A stretch of DNA of 7,580 bases, taken from a bacterium (GTDB lineage: Bacteria; Pseudomonadota; Alphaproteobacteria; Rhizobiales; Xanthobacteraceae). A model generated the notes under the pieces. It was given only the letters and a program-made list of their open reading frames with translations, searched no databases and was not told the origin of the DNA. How positions within the stretch are numbered: the first letter of the stretch is position 1; each line of letters begins with the position of its first letter. The DNA lies in contig JAQSDT010000086.1 in NCBI GenBank assembly GCA_029946075.1, positions 1-7,580 of the forward strand. Reading direction: 5' to 3'. Shown piece by piece: positions 5,438 through 7,580 of the stretch. Position numbers and translations under genes: made by a program.

Positions 5438-6720
5438 TGGCGAGACCGGTCTTTATCGTCGACGGCAGCCGGACGCCGTTCCTGAAAGCGCGGTCGGGCC
5501 CGGGCCCGTTCACGCCGGTCGATCTCGCCGTGCAGGCCGGCCGGCCGCTGCTGGCGCGGCAGCCCTTCGCGCCCGGTGCGTTCGACCAGGTCATCCTCGG
5601 CTGCGTCAACGTCATCGCCGACGAAATGAATCCGGCGCGGGTCGCCGCGCTGCGGCTCGGCATGGGCGAGAAAATGGTTGCCTTCACGGTGCAGATCAAT
5701 TGCGGCTCCGGCATGCAGTCGATCGACACGGGCTATCGCTATATCCGCGAAGGCGTCTCCGATCTCATTCTCGCCGGCGGCGCCGAGGCGCTGAGCCATG
5801 CGCCGCTGGTCTGGCCGCAACAGGGCGTGCGCTGGTTTGCCGGTCTTGCCGGCGCCAAAGGCATCGGCGCCAAGATCATGGCGGCGCTGAAGGTGAGACC
5901 GAGCTATTTCAAGCCGATCATCGGCCTCGAACGCGGGCTCACCGATCCCATCACCGAACTGAACATGGGCCAGACCGCCGAGGCGGTCGGGCATCTCTTC
6001 GGCGTCACCCGCGCGCAGTCGGATGCCTATGCCGCCGAGAGCCACAAGCGGCTGGCGAAGGCGCAAACCGAAGGCTGGCTCAAGGGCGAAGTCGAGACCG
6101 CGTTCGCGCGCGACGGAAAATTCTACGATCATGACGACGGCGTGCGCCCGGACTCGACGGCGGAGAGTCTCGCCAAATTGAAGCCGGTATTCGAGCGTCC
6201 CTGGGGCAAGGTCACCGCCGGCAATTCCAGCCAGATCACCGACGGCGCGTCCTGGGTGATCCTGGCGTCCGAGAAGGCGGTGGCAAGGCACGGCCTGACG
6301 CCGAAGGCCGTCATTCTCGACAGCCAGTGGTCGGCGCTCGATCCAGGGATCATGGGCCTCGGGCCGGTGCTGTCGGCGACCGAACTGCTCAAGCGCAACG
6401 AGCTGACGCTTGGCGATATCGAAACCTGGGAATTGAACGAGGCATTCGCCACGCAGGTGCTGGGTTGTCTGGCGGCCTGGAAGGACGAAAAATTCTGCAA
6501 GGAAATTCTCGGCCTCGACGGCGCGGCAGGCGAACTCGACCAGAGCAGGCTGAACGTCGATGGCGGCGCGATCAGCCTCGGCCATCCCGTCGGCTGCAGC
6601 GGCAACCGCATCGTGCTGCATCTCGTCAACGCCATGAAGCGGCTGGGCACACGGCGCGGCATCGCCACCGAATGTATCGGCGGCGGGCAGGGCGGCGCGA
6701 TGCTGATCGAGACGGTGTGA
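5437..6720 (+). CDS. Acetyl-CoA C-acyltransferase (thiolase; FadA/FadI family)
   Basis: Thiolytic cleavage of 3-ketoacyl-CoA to acetyl-CoA and a shortened acyl-CoA, the last step of the cycle. It has 427 residues, longer than typical tetrameric thiolases (about 390) and close to E. coli FadI (about 436). The catalytic set is complete: nucleophile Cys89 in 'QINCGSG', the NEAF motif (Asn334-Glu335), His383 in 'GHPVGCSG', and Cys413 in 'ECIGGGQGG'. FadI-like traits are the insert near residues 128-170 ('FAGLAGAKGIGAKIMAALK') and the block 'DEKFCKEILG...GELDQSRLNV' before the His motif. However, FadI and the mitochondrial beta subunit have HEAF rather than NEAF, so I give no gene symbol. ATG 5437 overlaps the fadE stop (TGATG), and AGAGGG (5421-5426) lies ten bases before it, which suggests translational coupling. 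It probably forms a complex with the FadJ-like protein encoded next. Chain-length preference cannot be read from the sequence. Confidence 0.94.
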   Translation: MARPVFIVDGSRTPFLKARSGPGPFTPVDLAVQAGRPLLARQPFAPGAFDQVILGCVNVIADEMNPARVAALRLGMGEKMVAFTVQINCGSGMQSIDTGYRYIREGVSDLILAGGAEALSHAPLVWPQQGVRWFAGLAGAKGIGAKIMAALKVRPSYFKPIIGLERGLTDPITELNMGQTAEAVGHLFGVTRAQSDAYAAESHKRLAKAQTEGWLKGEVETAFARDGKFYDHDDGVRPDSTAESLAKLKPVFERPWGKVTAGNSSQITDGASWVILASEKAVARHGLTPKAVILDSQWSALDPGIMGLGPVLSATELLKRNELTLGDIETWELNEAFATQVLGCLAAWKDEKFCKEILGLDGAAGELDQSRLNVDGGAISLGHPVGCSGNRIVLHLVNAMKRLGTRRGIATECIGGGQGGAMLIETV

Positions 6721-6722
6721 TC

Positions 6723-7580
6723 ATGGAATCAGGGATCATGGACCTCCTCGGCGACCGCGTGCTCGAACTCGGGCCGAAGCCCGATGCCGACGGTCCCTAC
6801 AGCAATTTCAGGCTGACCCGCGATGCCGACGGCGTCGCCTGGCTGTTGTTCGATCGCGCCGGCGCCAGCGCCAACACGCTGTCGGCCGATCTGATCGAGG
6901 AACTCGACAGGATCATCGCCGAGCTCGAAGGCCAGCGGCCGACCGGGCTCGTCATCCGTTCCGCCAAAACCTCCGGCTTCATCGCCGGCGCCGACGTCAA
7001 CGCGTTTCGTGGCGCCAGCGACGTCGCCGCCGTCGAAACCGAGATCGGCCGCGCGCATGCGGTGATCGACCGGCTTGAGGCGCTGCGGATTCCGACGGTC
7101 GCCGTGATCCACGGCTTCTGCCTCGGCGGCGGTCTTGAAGTCGCATTGGCCTGCCAGATGCGGATCGCGATCGAGGATGCGCGGTTCGGTTTCCCTGAAG
7201 TGATGCTCGGCCTGCATCCCGGTCTCGGCGGCACCGTGCGGTTCACGCAACTCGTCAATCCCATGCAGTCGATGCCGATGATGCTGACCGGCAAGACTAT
7301 CGACGCCCGCAAGGCCAAATCGCTCGGGCTGGTCGACGCGGTGACGGAGGAACGGCACGTCAGGGCGGCGGTGAAGGACGCCATCTCCGGGCGCCTGAAG
7401 CGCGCGCAGCCGGGCATTCTCAATTCGATTTTCGGCTTCGGCCCGGTCCGCGGGCTTCTGGCGTCGCGGATGCGCAGCGAAGCCGCCAAGGCCGCGCGCG
7501 AGGAGCACTACCCCGCGCCTTACGCGCTGATCGATCTCTGGGAGAAGCACGGCGGCGACCGCCGGGCGATGCTGCGCGCC
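6723..7580 (+). CDS. fadJ: FadJ-type multifunctional enoyl-CoA hydratase/3-hydroxyacyl-CoA dehydrogenase, N-terminal part (partial at 3' side)
   Basis: Second and third steps of beta-oxidation: hydration of enoyl-CoA, then NAD-dependent oxidation of the 3-hydroxyacyl-CoA. The frame is open from ATG 6723 to the right edge (286 residues visible). The crotonase domain is complete: 'SGFIAGADVNAF' (oxyanion hole), 'IHGFCLGGGLEVALAC' with catalytic Glu139, and 'GFPEVMLGLHPGLGGT' with catalytic Glu159. The 20-residue spacing is the same as in E. coli FadB (119 and 139). After it, 'MMLTGKTIDARKAKSLGLVD' and the linker 'FGPVRGLLASRM...EEHYPAPYALID' match the equivalent part of FadJ as I recall it. This supports a fused alpha subunit rather than a stand-alone hydratase, but the dehydrogenase domain lies outside the window. 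ATG 6723 is two bases after the thiolase stop; an in-frame ATG at 6738 is also possible, and neither has a strong ribosome binding site. Confidence 0.9.
   Translation, partial: MESGIMDLLGDRVLELGPKPDADGPYSNFRLTRDADGVAWLLFDRAGASANTLSADLIEELDRIIAELEGQRPTGLVIRSAKTSGFIAGADVNAFRGASDVAAVETEIGRAHAVIDRLEALRIPTVAVIHGFCLGGGLEVALACQMRIAIEDARFGFPEVMLGLHPGLGGTVRFTQLVNPMQSMPMMLTGKTIDARKAKSLGLVDAVTEERHVRAAVKDAISGRLKRAQPGILNSIFGFGPVRGLLASRMRSEAAKAAREEHYPAPYALIDLWEKHGGDRRAMLRA

Noticed and set aside
5395..6621. 408-residue open frame on the - strand opposite the thiolase
   Set aside because: Composition artefact opposite a well-supported thiolase gene; no motifs or ribosome binding site.
6729..7550. Two - strand open frames opposite fadJ
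   Set aside because: The + strand frame carries the full crotonase motifs and both catalytic glutamates; the - strand readings have none.
1..7580. Search for an undescribed system such as a defence island, toxin-antitoxin pair, CRISPR, prophage or biosynthetic cluster
   Set aside because: All sizeable genes fall into well-known efflux, regulatory, flavin and beta-oxidation families; no integrase, transposase, tRNA, direct-repeat array or composition shift was seen.

Overview
The window looks like chromosomal DNA from a GC-rich alphaproteobacterium, most likely Bradyrhizobium or a close relative. Three things suggest this. Codon third positions are strongly G/C. Two intergenic dispersed repeats belong to families I associate with Bradyrhizobium/Rhodopseudomonas genomes: a 'cattgcgagcgaagcgaagc' type and a 'cccggatggagcgaagcgcaatccggg'-like type. 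The small membrane protein at 2672-2935 resembles hypothetical proteins I recall from that group. This placement rests on recall and was not tested by a search. All genes I can support lie on the + strand.

Region 1 (1-1675) is the C-terminal third of an RND-type efflux permease, cut by the left edge. A TetR-family regulator follows 18 bases later and probably controls the pump. Region 2 (1676-2935) holds a stand-alone FMN-binding flavin reductase-like protein and an 87-residue hypothetical membrane protein. Large imperfect inverted repeats lie before and after the flavin gene, and two competing small hairpins precede the hypothetical gene.

Region 3 (3170-7580) is a tightly packed fatty-acid beta-oxidation operon: a FadE-type acyl-CoA dehydrogenase, a thiolase, and the N-terminal (enoyl-CoA hydratase) part of a FadJ-type multifunctional protein cut by the right edge. 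The fadE stop and thiolase start overlap by one base, and the thiolase stop and fadJ start are two bases apart. Together the three would carry out a full cycle: acyl-CoA to enoyl-CoA (FadE), hydration and oxidation to 3-ketoacyl-CoA (FadJ), and cleavage to acetyl-CoA (thiolase). The 234-base leader before fadE is the most likely place for its control. It carries a perfect 16-base palindrome just upstream of a good ribosome binding site.

I found no mobile element, RNA gene, CRISPR array or convincing new system. The content is ordinary chromosomal metabolism and efflux. The points most worth checking are the fadE leader palindrome, the missing membrane anchor of FadE, the cysteine-rich ligand domain of the TetR protein, and the small hypothetical gene with its structured leader.
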